Assembly: GCA_012845835.1 (NCBI GenBank)
Contig: JABAKD010000026.1
Location: forward strand, 1,572,546 to 1,636,545
Length of the DNA stretch: 64,000 bases
Direction of reading: 5' to 3'
Origin: Undaria pinnatifida
Taxonomy: Eukaryota > Sar > Phaeophyceae > Laminariales > Alariaceae
A program made the translations under genes and the position numbers. Positions 9,128 through 20,600 of this stretch are shown in pieces. The notes under the pieces were generated by a model. The model was not told the DNA's origin and searched no databases. It saw only the letters and a list, made by a program, of their open reading frames with translations. Position 1 is the first letter of the stretch. Each line of letters starts with the position of its first letter.

Positions 9128-10789
9128 CTACGTGTTACCTTCGTCGCGATCCGATCTAGAATAGGTTCGCTTCTTCTTCCCGGGAGGGTCGAAAGCCGAA
9201 GGATTTTGTGACAGAATTACAGCACGGTAAGATTCGATCATCTCCTTGCATTGAGGAAGAGTGCTGTAGTGACGCCATACACCACATTGTGGTGGTTGAC
9301 TTTTAAGTTTGAGGTGGTATTGGAAATTCTCCACCGACGCTGCACCTACCCCCCGCTTATGACCATCGATTGCTTCGATGACATACGGGCCGATAGTGAC
9401 GGTGTGCACTGAGCCATCAAGATCAGGGACGGGTAGGGTGGTTCCGAGAAACATATCATCGAGTGCCTCAAAGTCAGGGGCAGGTGATGACTTGGGTTTG
9501 ACGAATTGTTTCATCCGACCTAAGTGGACCGTAACTTCGGCCGGTTCGTTCGGTTTTGATACACGATAAATAACAGGGGAGAGCTGAGCTCTGACGGTAT
9601 ACGGGCCATGCCAAGGGCTAACGAGCTTGGGGTTTGGTCCGTCAGTTTCGTGGTACGGGCGATGCAGTAATACTTTGTCGCCCACTTTAAAACTGGGGAA
9701 AGACAATTTTTTGTTTTCGACGGCTTGCTTATCTGCCCGTTCTTGTAAATTGCGACGGGCTAACTCGTACGCGAGCTGCAAATTTTCTACTGTGCGACGT
9801 GAGTAGTCGAGTTTATTTTGTGGTGCATCAGTAGAAGGAACTCCGAGAATGAGTTCGACGGGGAGAGTAGCCGTACGCCCAAACACAAGATAGTGGGGAG
9901 TCTCCTCCAAAGTTTTGGAGTATGCCGTGTTGTGCGCAAGCTGGACAAACGGTAGTAGTTCCGCCCAATTATCGCAAGCCAAGTTACTGTACATGGCAAG
10001 CATATTGTGAACGGTGCTGTGGACACGCTCGAGAACAGAGTTCCCTTGCGGACGATAAGCGGCGGTACGTGTTTTCTTGTACCCAAAGACAGACTGCAAT
10101 TCTTTCACGAGTTGGTTTTGAAATTCCTTCCCTTGATCGGAATGCAGGGTTTCTGGTGGGCCGAACACTGAAAAGACACGGTCAATAAGATGACGAACCA
10201 CCACCGCAGCTTCCTTAGACTTGATAGGTATCAGAATGAGGAAACGCGTGAGGTGATCGATGACAGACAGGATAAATCGATTACCTTCTGACTTAGATTT
10301 GTATTCGACGAGATCCACCGCAACAACTTGAAACGGTCTGGTGACCGGTCGGTGCCCGGTAGGCAGCATAGGTGATCGGTGAGACGTTTTGCGGCGTTGA
10401 CAAGGAAGACAGCTTTTAACATGTTCGGCAACGTCAGAGTGCATCGTGGGCCACCAATAACGATCCCGAACTTTGTCGAAGGTACCTTTAAAGGCTAGGT
10501 GACCACCTGACGAGGGGAGGTCATGGCAAGCGTTGATTACAAGTGTTCTCAACGATTTCGGCACCACTAGCTGGTCACGAAAGGTGTCCCGCCTACGTAG
10601 GTGGGAAGGGACGTAAGACCGGCAAAGCAAACCTTCGTGGATGAAGAATTTACTCATGCTGGACTTTGATTGCTGGTGTGGGACGCGAGCCTTAGTAGGA
10701 TTGGCTAGGTTGCAAAGTACTGACAAAATTATTTCCTCTGATGAGCAAGCAACTTCGCAGCATCGACGACGGGGAAGACAGATATGGCA
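9128..10789 (-). CDS. Gypsy integrase with degenerate chromodomain (-1 frame relative to RT)
   Basis: The frame is open from 10789 (after an upstream TAG at 10792-10790) to its stop at 9128; there is no ATG at the left boundary, so it is expected to be made as part of pol. Order: HHCC zinc motif (His...GGHLAF, then SCLPCQRRK), catalytic core with VDLVEY (first Asp), LHSDQGKEF (second Asp) and GNSVLERVH (Glu), then the GDKVLLHRPY C-terminal fold. The last ~90 residues contain PYVIEAIDGHKRG ... YHLKLKSQ ... LPQCKEMIESYRA, which follows the chromodomain pattern with several aromatic-cage positions unclear. Chromodomain integrases bind modified histones and steer integration. A -1 shift is needed to enter this frame from RT-RNase H. 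Confidence 0.88.
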   Translation of the reverse strand, partial: CHICLPRRRCCEVACSSEEIILSVLCNLANPTKARVPHQQSKSSMSKFFIHEGLLCRSYVPSHLRRRDTFRDQLVVPKSLRTLVINACHDLPSSGGHLAFKGTFDKVRDRYWWPTMHSDVAEHVKSCLPCQRRKTSHRSPMLPTGHRPVTRPFQVVAVDLVEYKSKSEGNRFILSVIDHLTRFLILIPIKSKEAAVVVRHLIDRVFSVFGPPETLHSDQGKEFQNQLVKELQSVFGYKKTRTAAYRPQGNSVLERVHSTVHNMLAMYSNLACDNWAELLPFVQLAHNTAYSKTLEETPHYLVFGRTATLPVELILGVPSTDAPQNKLDYSRRTVENLQLAYELARRNLQERADKQAVENKKLSFPSFKVGDKVLLHRPYHETDGPNPKLVSPWHGPYTVRAQLSPVIYRVSKPNEPAEVTVHLGRMKQFVKPKSSPAPDFEALDDMFLGTTLPVPDLDGSVHTVTIGPYVIEAIDGHKRGVGAASVENFQYHLKLKSQPPQCGVWRHYSTLPQCKEMIESYRAVILSQNPSAFDPPGKKKRTYSRSDRDEGNT

Positions 10790-13700
10790 CTAGCAAATAA
10801 TTCGCGATCGCTTTCGACGGGCACTATCTCGTCTAAGTTGCCAGCGGACAGTTCGTATTCACGAGGGTTGGGGGGATGAAAAGGCTGATCATCGGGGACG
10901 TTACGACAGATAGCTGCAAGTTGCGGTTCGGATGGAAGTGGTTTTCCATCCACCTCGCTAAAAATACGCGATAGCGTATCCGGTACAACGTTAAGTTTTC
11001 CCGGAACGTGTTTGACGGTGAAATCGTAATTTTGAAGACAAATTGCCCAACGGGTGAGCATATTGGACGTATCTTGCATGTGGTACAAGTACGTGAGAGC
11101 TTGGTGGTCGGTACAACACGTAAAGTGTCGGCCCCATAAATACGGACGCCAATGGGTCAGAGCCCATACGACAGCAAGGCATTCTTTCATCGTGGGGCTA
11201 TAGTGGCTTTGGCTACGAGAAAAACGCTTGCTATAGTACGCGACAATATCCAGCTCTTTGCCATCGGTGCTGCCCTTGGACGGTTGGGCTAGGAAAGCAC
11301 CTACACCTTGCTCGGAAGCGTCGGTGTGAACGACGAAATCTCTCGAAAAATCGGGAAAGTGAAGGACAGGGGCTTCGGATAAAGCGTCTTTGAGTTTCTG
11401 GAATGCGGCATCTTGTGCCGGACCCCAGGCCTTTTTAAAACTCGTTCGTTTGACGAAGCTCTTTCGAGTCAGTTCTACAAGCGGTGCCGTAAGGTCAGAA
11501 TAATCTTTGACAAACCGGCGGACGAAATTCGCCATACCCAGAACAGAACGTAAGTCTTTAATGGATTTGGGCGTGGGCAGGTCGTGAATCGCATTGGTGC
11601 GGTCGGTACTGACGGAAATCCCTTTCGCGGAAATAACATGACCGAGATAGTTGACTTCTTTCTGCCCAAATTGAATTTTGGACGGTTTGAGTGTCAAGCC
11701 TGCCGCATGCAACGCTGCGAACATTTTCTCGAGAGAGACGAGGTGGCTTTCGAACGTGTGATTGATACAAATCAAATCGTCCATGTACGAAAGGATACCC
11801 GAGTCAGGGCCAAGGTGGCCTAGAGCTAAAGACATTACGTGTTGAAACAGCCATGGTGCATTCGCTACTCCAAAAGGCATGCGCTTAAAACAGTACTTGC
11901 CTCTCGGTGTCACGAAGGCGGTGCGGTCGACGTGCCCCTCGGCCACAGGTAGCTGCCAGAACGCACTGAGGATGTCGGCGACCGAAATGTAGAGGGCGTC
12001 TCCGACGGCATCCAGGCAGGACTCGAGGTTAGGCATGGGCCAGCTCTTGCGAATGATGTGGCGGTTGAGGGTATGGCGGTAATCAACACAGAAACGGGGG
12101 CTGCCGTTGCTCTTGGCGACGATAGTACAAGGGCTACCCCACGGACTTGGCCGTTCCTCAATTATTCCCCATTCCAACATCTCGTTGACACATTTGTCAA
12201 TTACTTCAGAGGTGCGGGGGTTGGGACGGTATGGGGGACGATCGACAGGACGGGTGCCTTCCGGCACGGGGAACGTTGCTTCGGCGATTGTACAACGTCC
12301 TAATTCAGACATTGACAGAGAGAAAACGGGACGATATTTAGCGCATAAGTCAAGGACAGCATCCTTCTGCTCCACGGTAAACGTGGAACTGGCGAATGCT
12401 TTAGACAGAGGACCTTCAAGGTCAGACCTGGCGCGGCGAACATCCTCGTCAGAGACGGGGGTGTTCGCGACGGCGTTGATATTTAATTGGTCAGGGGTGA
12501 CTACAGACGCTGTGTACAAATTGCCAAGATGCAAGCCTGGTAAAAGGCAGACACCATCGCCAGATGGGTTACATATTTGTACGACAACAGAGCCATCAGA
12601 AGCACTCCACGTAGCTAAAGTACGGGCGACGAGAATATTCTTGAAAGGTTCAAGCGTTGTGTCATCGGAAAAATCTTTCTCGGTTATAATGCGAGGTTCG
12701 ACAACAACAGTGCAGTCTTCTGGCGGTAGACAATCAGTGTAAGCAACAGCAAGGCTTTCCCATTCCGGTTTGAGATTAACTCTCTCACACAGAGAGACAG
12801 GAATGGCATCAGCATCGTGATGTACAGCGGCCACCGACATGTTTTGAGTGTGGCTCGCCGGAGAAGGATTGCTAGTACTGGACGACGGGACGGAGTCACG
12901 AATGCGATGAACAGCTGGTATCGTTGAACCAGTAGACGAAAATGACAAAGTTTGATTTTTCCAATCTAGGCGTGCTCCGAAGTCGGACATGACACTATTA
13001 TCGAGGAGCATAAGATCGGGGCCCAAAGAGGGGACGACTAGCGCAGTCACCGTGCGGGTGAGCTCGCTGAGGGTTAAAGGAAAATCAATAAACCCGACGA
13101 CATTGATTGGCTCGCCATTTGCAGCGCGGAGCGCAACAGCGGCTGGGGGGACGGGATTAAGAGGAATACCTCGCAGGGTGGGATGAGACCGTACCCACGC
13201 GAGAGAAACAACCGGCACATCGGTAGCCGTGTCCACCGTGATGTTATTCACGGGGACGTCGTCGACAGAGCCGGCGATGCGGACTCGTCGAGACGAGAAA
13301 GACAAAGAAAAGTCGATGGTTTTGCGCGCCAGCCTTGAGCTGTACCACACGTGGTCTGAATTATGTTTTATTTCGGGGAAACTTTTCCCTTCCATATCCC
13401 GAAAACGTACACCAAAGCGCGCAGGCGCTGTATATCTACTTGGACGCATACCTTGACTCGCACTCGGGGACGCGAATACAGTAACTGGGGAATCAGGGAC
13501 ACCATTATCACAACTAAAGCTTCGCTTGCGCGATGAACGCTGACTCTTAACCTCCTCTACTTCAGCCTGAGGGGGAGGGACGACACGTAATTCAGACACA
13601 CTTGCCACACGAAACAGCTTATTTGCTGCGCCGTGAGAACGGGCACGGTACCTAGGCACGACATAACTACGATGACGGACGGGGACACGGGGGACGATAA

Positions 13701-13812
13701 ACTCAGGGGCAAAAGCGGCTACCGACGACGTGGAGAGTTTCCTCTTCACGCCTTTCCTGGCTACACCAGAAGACGACCCTACTGTTTCAGGCGCTACAAC
13801 AGCAGGGCACCC
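10729..13812 (-). CDS. Gypsy pol: protease, reverse transcriptase, RNase H
   Basis: 1,028 codons from the base after the gag TAG (13812) to a TAA at 10731-10729. There is no start ATG near its beginning and it is in the same frame as gag, so expression by stop read-through is the simple reading. Protease: NITVDTATDVPVVS, a D-T-A variant of the retropepsin active site, with a later LMLLDNSVM hydrophobic segment. RT: FCVDYRHTLN, then the catalytic ILSYMDDLICI. RNase H: VVHTDASEQGVGAFLAQ and CTDHQALTYLYH. Length and order match gypsy pol, except that integrase is in a different frame. Confidence 0.92.
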   Translation of the reverse strand, partial: GCPAVVAPETVGSSSGVARKGVKRKLSTSSVAAFAPEFIVPRVPVRHRSYVVPRYRARSHGAANKLFRVASVSELRVVPPPQAEVEEVKSQRSSRKRSFSCDNGVPDSPVTVFASPSASQGMRPSRYTAPARFGVRFRDMEGKSFPEIKHNSDHVWYSSRLARKTIDFSLSFSSRRVRIAGSVDDVPVNNITVDTATDVPVVSLAWVRSHPTLRGIPLNPVPPAAVALRAANGEPINVVGFIDFPLTLSELTRTVTALVVPSLGPDLMLLDNSVMSDFGARLDWKNQTLSFSSTGSTIPAVHRIRDSVPSSSTSNPSPASHTQNMSVAAVHHDADAIPVSLCERVNLKPEWESLAVAYTDCLPPEDCTVVVEPRIITEKDFSDDTTLEPFKNILVARTLATWSASDGSVVVQICNPSGDGVCLLPGLHLGNLYTASVVTPDQLNINAVANTPVSDEDVRRARSDLEGPLSKAFASSTFTVEQKDAVLDLCAKYRPVFSLSMSELGRCTIAEATFPVPEGTRPVDRPPYRPNPRTSEVIDKCVNEMLEWGIIEERPSPWGSPCTIVAKSNGSPRFCVDYRHTLNRHIIRKSWPMPNLESCLDAVGDALYISVADILSAFWQLPVAEGHVDRTAFVTPRGKYCFKRMPFGVANAPWLFQHVMSLALGHLGPDSGILSYMDDLICINHTFESHLVSLEKMFAALHAAGLTLKPSKIQFGQKEVNYLGHVISAKGISVSTDRTNAIHDLPTPKSIKDLRSVLGMANFVRRFVKDYSDLTAPLVELTRKSFVKRTSFKKAWGPAQDAAFQKLKDALSEAPVLHFPDFSRDFVVHTDASEQGVGAFLAQPSKGSTDGKELDIVAYYSKRFSRSQSHYSPTMKECLAVVWALTHWRPYLWGRHFTCCTDHQALTYLYHMQDTSNMLTRWAICLQNYDFTVKHVPGKLNVVPDTLSRIFSEVDGKPLPSEPQLAAICRNVPDDQPFHPPNPREYELSAGNLDEIVPVESDRELFASAISVFPVVDAAKLLAHQRK

Positions 13813-13818
13813 CTAGTT
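13810..13818 (-). promoter_or_regulatory. Candidate UAG read-through site between gag and pol
   Basis: On the minus strand the junction reads AAC TAG GGG TGC with gag and pol in one frame and no further stop. A single leaky UAG between gag and pol is the arrangement known from gammaretroviruses. No pseudoknot was tested. Confidence 0.5.
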
Positions 13819-15414
13819 GTCGTCGTCGTCGTCTGGGGCAGGGGCTTTCTTGGAGCGCTTACCTCCGCCATTGCCACCGCCGCCGCCCTTGTTGCGCTTG
13901 CTGGTTGCGCGCGCCCTGCGTGCGTCACGCTCCTCGCGTTGCCGCGTCCAACACTCCTCGAGCCAGTGGCCCACCTTGCTCTTGCACGTCGGGTGCGTGC
14001 ACTTGGGACGCTCCTTGTCAGTCTTGGCTCCTTTGGGCAACTTGTCACCCATGGGGGACTTGCCCTTGAAAGGCTTGCCTTTTGGCCCACTCGAGGTAGC
14101 CCCTCCAGAGCCAGAACCTCCGGAGCTGGAGCCTGCTTTGCCGGACGCAGCCCGCAGCGAGATTGCATCATACTGCTGGGCGATAGCGGTGCGGTTCGGG
14201 ACGGTAGTAAAGGACGTGGCACTGACGTGAGCATTGATGCGACTGGTGTTAGAGCCAGTGAGGTTCGCGGCCTCAAGGCGACGGAGCTGAGCAACGGCTT
14301 CAGACATTGTCTTGGGGTGTTGTTCTTGACTAGCAAGAAGCCTGATCCCCGGTACTACACCGTTGCGGAATAGTACGACGGACAGAGCAGCGTACGGCGA
14401 ACGCCCCGGGGTTACACGCTGGACGCACGCTTCAAAACGAGTACACTCTGATTGAAAGCGGAGGGCATACGACGCGACGGTTTCACCAGGGTCCATTTTG
14501 AACTCGGCGAGACGAAGGGCAGAGTCCTCTACTGAGTTAGAGGGCATGAGACAGTCGAGCAGTGCAGTTTTCAGTTCCGACCAGTTCTTCGGCGCCGTGT
14601 GCGAACCCGGTGCGTCAGTGATTTCTGTGGATACAGCAGGGTTGTGCCAGTTGAGACTGCCGTCCATTATGTGCTGGTACAACGTGAGAACTGGTCCATC
14701 ACAGATGAGTGATATGTGCTCGAATGCAACCTCGTCGGAGAGTTTGACTAACTCAGCATCAGACACACCAGTAGATATTCCTGCTTTGACGCGAAAACTG
14801 CAGACGAGACGGTACTGCTGTATAACCGAAATGACATCGACGTCAGCGGAGCCGGTAAGACGCGGAACCTGCTTGACGTCCTGTGACGTGATAACTACAC
14901 GCTTGGACTTAGGCGACAAAACTTCAGCGAATGTCTGCGCAAGTGACGGGACGGAGGTCTCCTGCTGCTGTACAGAAACAGCAGGAGACGACGACTTAGA
15001 TTCAAAGCTAGCCAGGCTTACCAGACGACTCATCAACTCCATCGTTTGTGGAGACAGCTCCGCAATCTCGCCAGAGTCTAGCTTGGCGATATCCTTGTTG
15101 ACTATAGACTGGAGCAGGTTGACTGTGGAGTCTATGTTCGACGGACCAGAAAGAAGCGGAGTGATGTTGGTTTGGTGGAAGCCCGAAGCTCCTACAGCGT
15201 TGTCGCTGTCGACGTCCATGGCGCTCGCGGGGGAAGATCCGTCCGCGGTAGCCTCGGCAGCAGCGCCGTCGCTGGTTGTGGCGGCGCCGTCGCCGTCGGG
15301 CTCCACGGGGTTATCACCAGCGGCGCCGTTGGTGGTGACCACCACAGTCCCGTCGGCGGGGGTAGCGGGCTGTTGGTCCCGGTTGTCGACGTTTTCTCCG
15401 TATCTATCGGACAT
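13813..15414 (-). CDS. Gypsy gag with variant zinc knuckle
   Basis: 533 residues from the ATG at 15414-15412 to TAG at 13815-13813. The frame is also open upstream through the primer-binding site into the LTR, but this ATG is the first downstream of the LTR. The N-terminus is acidic and Ala/Gly-rich; the central part is typical capsid-like sequence. Near the C-terminus CTHPTCKSKVGHWLEEC is a C-x4-C-x5-H-x4-C finger, a spacing variant of the retroviral CCHC knuckle, followed by a basic tail and a run of aspartates. Gag forms the particle and binds element RNA. Confidence 0.85.
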   Translation of the reverse strand: MSDRYGENVDNRDQQPATPADGTVVVTTNGAAGDNPVEPDGDGAATTSDGAAAEATADGSSPASAMDVDSDNAVGASGFHQTNITPLLSGPSNIDSTVNLLQSIVNKDIAKLDSGEIAELSPQTMELMSRLVSLASFESKSSSPAVSVQQQETSVPSLAQTFAEVLSPKSKRVVITSQDVKQVPRLTGSADVDVISVIQQYRLVCSFRVKAGISTGVSDAELVKLSDEVAFEHISLICDGPVLTLYQHIMDGSLNWHNPAVSTEITDAPGSHTAPKNWSELKTALLDCLMPSNSVEDSALRLAEFKMDPGETVASYALRFQSECTRFEACVQRVTPGRSPYAALSVVLFRNGVVPGIRLLASQEQHPKTMSEAVAQLRRLEAANLTGSNTSRINAHVSATSFTTVPNRTAIAQQYDAISLRAASGKAGSSSGGSGSGGATSSGPKGKPFKGKSPMGDKLPKGAKTDKERPKCTHPTCKSKVGHWLEECWTRQREERDARRARATSKRNKGGGGGNGGGKRSKKAPAPDDDDDN

Positions 15415-15452
15415 GGCTGAGGTGAACTCGAGAAAGGCTCGATCCAAAAGAC

Positions 15453-15470
15453 TGCCGTCTGAACGCCAAT
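15453..15470 (-). promoter_or_regulatory. Primer-binding site candidate
   Basis: Directly after the 5' LTR the minus strand reads ATTGGCGTTCAGACGG. TGG two bases after the LTR is the expected complement of a tRNA CCA end, but I cannot name the tRNA. Confidence 0.5.
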
Positions 15471-15903
15471 AAGGGTTTGTACTCAAGAACACCGCAGGGA
15501 GGTGCGAATCTCCAACGCTGTGCGTACACGCGTTCCTCTAAGGCAACGGCCGCAGAATGTGGGCGGTGTTGACGATCACCGGACGAGTAGACGTGCTCGG
15601 TAGAGAGACAGAAGAATCTCAGGTAGAGATGGGGACAGTAGGAAGTGTGAGAGGTGTGCGAGGGTGCACCCTCGCACTCCTCTCGGACGAAAATAAGGGG
15701 CAACGAGCTGAGGAAGCGTCTGGGAAGACGTCTTGAGGTTCCTCGGGATGTTGTACCCTTCCTTGTGGCTCGGAGTGTGAGTGAGAACGACATCGCTCCG
15801 AGAGACGATCTTTCTAGGAGAACGTGCGGAACGTTCCTGAAGGTTCTAGAATTTGTGTTCAGACGCAAGTAGGCAGGTTGGGTTCAGAGCATTGTGACCC
15901 ACA
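15471..15903 (-). repeat. 5' LTR of the gypsy element
   Basis: 433 bp, same sequence as 7473-7905. It should carry the element promoter. The outer flank continues gctatcattatta, the other half of the split ATT-rich target. Confidence 0.92.
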
Positions 15904-15956
15904 TTGCTATCATTATTAGTACTGTTATAAGTATTATTACAGTATTATTACTGTTC

Positions 15957-16591
<635 letters not shown>

Positions 16592-16639
16592 CACTTGTTA
16601 TTATTATCATCAATATCATTACTATTATTATATGGTGAA

Positions 16640-17695
16640 GCCACCTGACGCGTTTTGCTGTGCTGTCGCCAGTTCGTGATAAAGCGACCGAGACAGTAAC
16701 CCGTGCCATCATCGAGCGAATAATCGTTATTTTCGGCTCGCCAGAGACCTTGCACTCAAACTAAGGCCCCGAATTCGAAAACAAAATAGTATAGCAGTTG
16801 CAACAGATCCTCGGATACAAAAGACCCGGACGACGCCGTTTCGACCTCAGGGAAATTCAGTATCAGAGCGCGTGCACGCTACCATGCACAACATGCTGGA
16901 CATGCATAGCGCGATTGATCAAAGCAACTGGGCATCACTGTTACCGTTCGTCCAATTAGCTCATAACTCTAGTTGTAGTGTTTCAATGCATGAGACGCCG
17001 TTTTTCTTAATGTTCGAGCGACAACCTCGACTTCCAGTCCATACATTTCTCGGGGTTCCTAATTTAGGAAGAACAGCAGATACCGAAGAATTCGCACAAA
17101 ACACGCGGGACAATGTGCGAATCGCTTTTAAGCTGGCACGCCGAAACCTAATCGAGCGTGCAGACAAACAGGCAGGTAATAACAGCAAACTGAAACCGTA
17201 CCTCGTGTTCCAACCTGGATAAGAAGTACGTGTATACACACCATACCAGAACTCGGATGGTCCCAACCCAAAACTGCTGCTACCATGGCGTGGGTCGTAT
17301 GTCATATGCTCACAATTATCACCAGTGGTGTATAGGGTAAGGGCAACACAGGGCACACGAGAAGTGTCCGTCCACCTTGTCGACATAAAGCTATACCATC
17401 AACGGGAAACACCGCCCACACCTCAGTTCGAAAAACTTGCGGGATTGTTTTTAGGGAAACCGATACCCTTACCCGAATTGGACTATCCATACGAGGCTCA
17501 ACCTGAAATTGACTCCTACTTCGTAGACAGGGTAGTAGATCACACACGTGGGCCTGGCAGAAGAAGCCCCAACTACAAATACCGCCTGCGACTCCGAGGG
17601 TACGGCCCTGAGTCCGACCTGCAATATTGAGCAGACGAAATACCCCAATGCCCCGAATTAATCGCCGCATACCGAATCCAGAAAGGTTTGCAAAT
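16640..17695 (+). pseudogene. Degenerate gypsy integrase C-terminal region
   Basis: Remains of the integrase core from the second catalytic Asp onward (FGSPETLHSN, where Asp is Asn, then a stop) through GNSVSERVH, a frameshift near 16815, FVQLAHNSSCSVSMHETP, a TAA at 17221 and the PWRGSYVICSQLSPVVYRV region. It ends in a chromodomain-like stretch, DSYFVDRVVDHTRG ... YRLRLRGYGPES, with a TGA at 17628. It resembles, but is clearly diverged from, the integrase at 9128-10789 and has no LTR that I can find. An old relic of another chromovirus lineage. Confidence 0.8.
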
Positions 17696-17699
17696 CGCC

Positions 17700-20600
17700 A
17701 CAACCCCACCTGCTCCGCCCCCCCTCTCCTTCTCTCGGAAAACAGAAGCGTAATGTAGGTGAGGGGTGAGCGCAAATTGAGACAGCGCTAACTAGATTAT
17801 CAGATACTTCGCGGCGTAACCAAAATCACGAACAAATTGCATATTGGCAACACAGTTGACTCAGCTGTAGGCGTAAGAGTCAACAACGGTGATGAGAGTA
17901 GCACCTTCAGACGTGACAATACACATCCGTGTCTATCACGATCTGACGGGCACTCGCACCAACGTAGTTGCCGCTCCTCAGAAAGCATACCGCCGAGTGC
18001 CAGTTGCTTGTGCACAATGCCAGACCCAAGATTTTTAAACTTGCGCTGCCTAGTCCTATTACGGGAAAAACAGGTGCCCCCCTTTGCAGGTTAGTGCTAC
18101 AGACCAATACAATAATCTTTAGCTTGCATTTGCCCCACCCAATAAATTTGAGCGAGAGGTGAGGCAAAAAAAGATTGGGTATCCGGTGAGCCAAAGTCAG
18201 CATAGCACTACGTTCCAGTTGTAGGTTCGAGTGTCTCTCTGTATCTGTTGGGGAGGGATTGTCGTCAGCTATCTCTGTGTATCTGTTGGAGGGGGCGATA
18301 ATGTTATTTCTCCTGTTCGCAATGGCGGGGTATGCTCCGGCGGTATCTCTTCAGAGCAGAGGCCGCCATGACGATCTGGCGGTAACTCATTTTTGCTCGT
18401 ACCTTCACGTTGTACGCAGAAGAAGTCAATCAATGTGGCAGCAGCAGTGCTCTGAAGTACTGCAAATAGAGCTAGATCAACAGTACTAGTGACGAAAGCG
18501 CATACATCGCTATCAGGTCTCAGGTAAAAATCGACGCCGTCGTTTCCATCCCCCCCCCCTCCGCTACCACTCTCTCATGTTTCGAGAAGTTGCGAGCCGT
18601 ATTAGCCGTTCGCACTTCACACTATCAACCGATACGAGCCTGGGATAATAGCTGATGCGAGCCGGGGATAGTAGCTGCTCTAGTATGAGTACATGCACGG
18701 GCGATGTGCAATGTGCGCATGTTCTTCACCGAGGTAATTTCAAGGGCGTATGTCTCGCTCAAGAATCATGCTCAGCTCTGACATATTTGGCCCGCTGGCC
18801 ATGACGTTGCGAAACCACCTGATCACAAGCGGCAGGGGCGCGACACGCAGCAGCTTCTCCACGTCCCAGTATTCGACTACGTGGTACTTAAGCAGCTCAA
18901 TAACCTTGCGCGTTGACTATGCCGTGGAAAAAACGTCTGCCGGCTCTCAAAATCAACTTTGGAAAGGCTCGCATGCTGTACTTGTTATACTACTGCTCCC
19001 ATTGCACGCTACGAAATCGGACGACAAAATCATTTTCAGCGCACCAACGAAAATGAGAAAACAACAGGTCCTGTGACCTCGTTTCCGCAAACGTTAACCG
19101 TCCCCGACTTTCCTCTCATGCTTTCGCTACGATTTTTTACAATAATAGGAAGCAACCGGAGATGATGACGATTTTGATGGGACGGCCAGCACAATTCCGA
19201 CGCCCGGCAAGTTTTGGATGGCGCTGTTCGTGGCGTTCTCCTGGTGGCTGTTCTCGTCAGCTGGATAAACCAAGCGTGTCAACCGGCTCTTTATGACTCG
19301 CATGCATTCCACAGCGCTGCAACGGATTCCGTCCACGAGGGATAGGTGTAGATGCTGTTAGCGACGTGGGAATTTAAGTGAGTTGGGCGGTTTTTCTTAG
19401 AAGGTTGATAAATCGGTGTGCTTGCGGAAGATAACATTCGACGCTGGCGTGACTCATTAAGTCCTTCGCTCCCTTCTCCCCATCCCTACATTTGCTCGAG
19501 CATGCCTGCAGTCGTCTATCTACCTCAATGTTCAACCGATTGTCAAAGCCTGCAAGAGGTCAAGTGTTTTGCACACTTGATAGTTTATCATGCGTCGGTA
19601 GTGTTCAAGCCACAGGGCGTAGATCTTGACGATCTACGTCCTTCTATGGTATATAGTACATCATACGCCGGTAGCTTGTGGGGACTCCCCTGCAGATGCT
19701 GGCGAGTGACGTACTCCTACGATATGGAATCTCCTACAACGGTGTTTTGCAAAAGCCGACCAAAGCGAGCGTCACCATGTGCGCTTCACGACAACTGCTT
19801 CAAAATCAAGCGTTTCAATTATGTTTGGTGAGAGGCGTGCAAATACTGTCACCTCGGCTACTTGAAACATAATCTTCAGGGGCTGAACATATAGGTGCTA
19901 GTCAAGAAGCGCTGGGAGCGCCAGGAATATTGGACATTAAAACGGCGGGGTAGGGGGCGAGGCCGGTCAGCGGGAGCGGCGGTCTGTTCTGTGGTATCGG
20001 GCTAGAATAAGGAACGGGCTGGCGAGTGCACACAGCATGCAATAGCGTATGTCAATAGTAATGAACATGACTAGTAGAACTGGAATCGTCCGTGCCGAAA
20101 AACGGAGAAGATGCACAATGCACACGTTTACGCGTATTCGAGCGTTCTGAATGAGGGTTTTCTGTTACAACCCGAGCATCTTAGTAGGGGTAGATCGTAC
20201 CACAGTCCGTGGCGAGGCACACGCAGCAATGTCAACCTGGTGACCAGGTCATGTTGGACCCGTGAACGCTCCTCCACCAAAGGGATGGATATCCGACCAT
20301 AACTGTCTCTAGAAGAAAACACTCGTCAAAGGCACAACAATTACGCTGACAGAGCGCTGAGCACAACGCCCAGGAGATACTCACTCAAGCGGATGCGCTC
20401 TACCCACGCCAGCCACAACGCTGTTCTTCACGGAATAACGTTAGCGCAAAACATTACAAAGGTAAAGAGGATGTTGTAATTGCATGCATCGAAGATCAGC
20501 ATGTAACCTCGAATGCTTACGTTAACTTAAGTGCAACCAGTGACCACATTTCAATGCTGCAGTAAAATACGCTGCCTAACTGATCTATGGCATGTCGTGG

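Larger units (their letters stand above)
7473..15903 (-). mobile_element. Young Ty3/gypsy chromovirus with identical LTRs
   Basis: Full-length element of about 8,431 bp on the minus strand. The left and right LTRs (7473-7905, 15471-15903) keep a constant offset of 7,998 bp and look identical base for base. The direct repeat ttgct lies outside both ends (7468-7472 and 15904-15908), the 5-bp duplication expected for gypsy elements. The order is 5' LTR, gag, PR-RT-RNase H, integrase with chromodomain, about 1.2 kb non-coding, 3' LTR. RT before integrase defines Ty3/gypsy. It inserted into ATT-rich sequence next to LINE copy B. Confidence 0.92.

Noticed and set aside
14498-15472. 324-codon plus-strand frame
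   Set aside because: Antisense to gag; Ser/Thr-rich shadow with no motifs.
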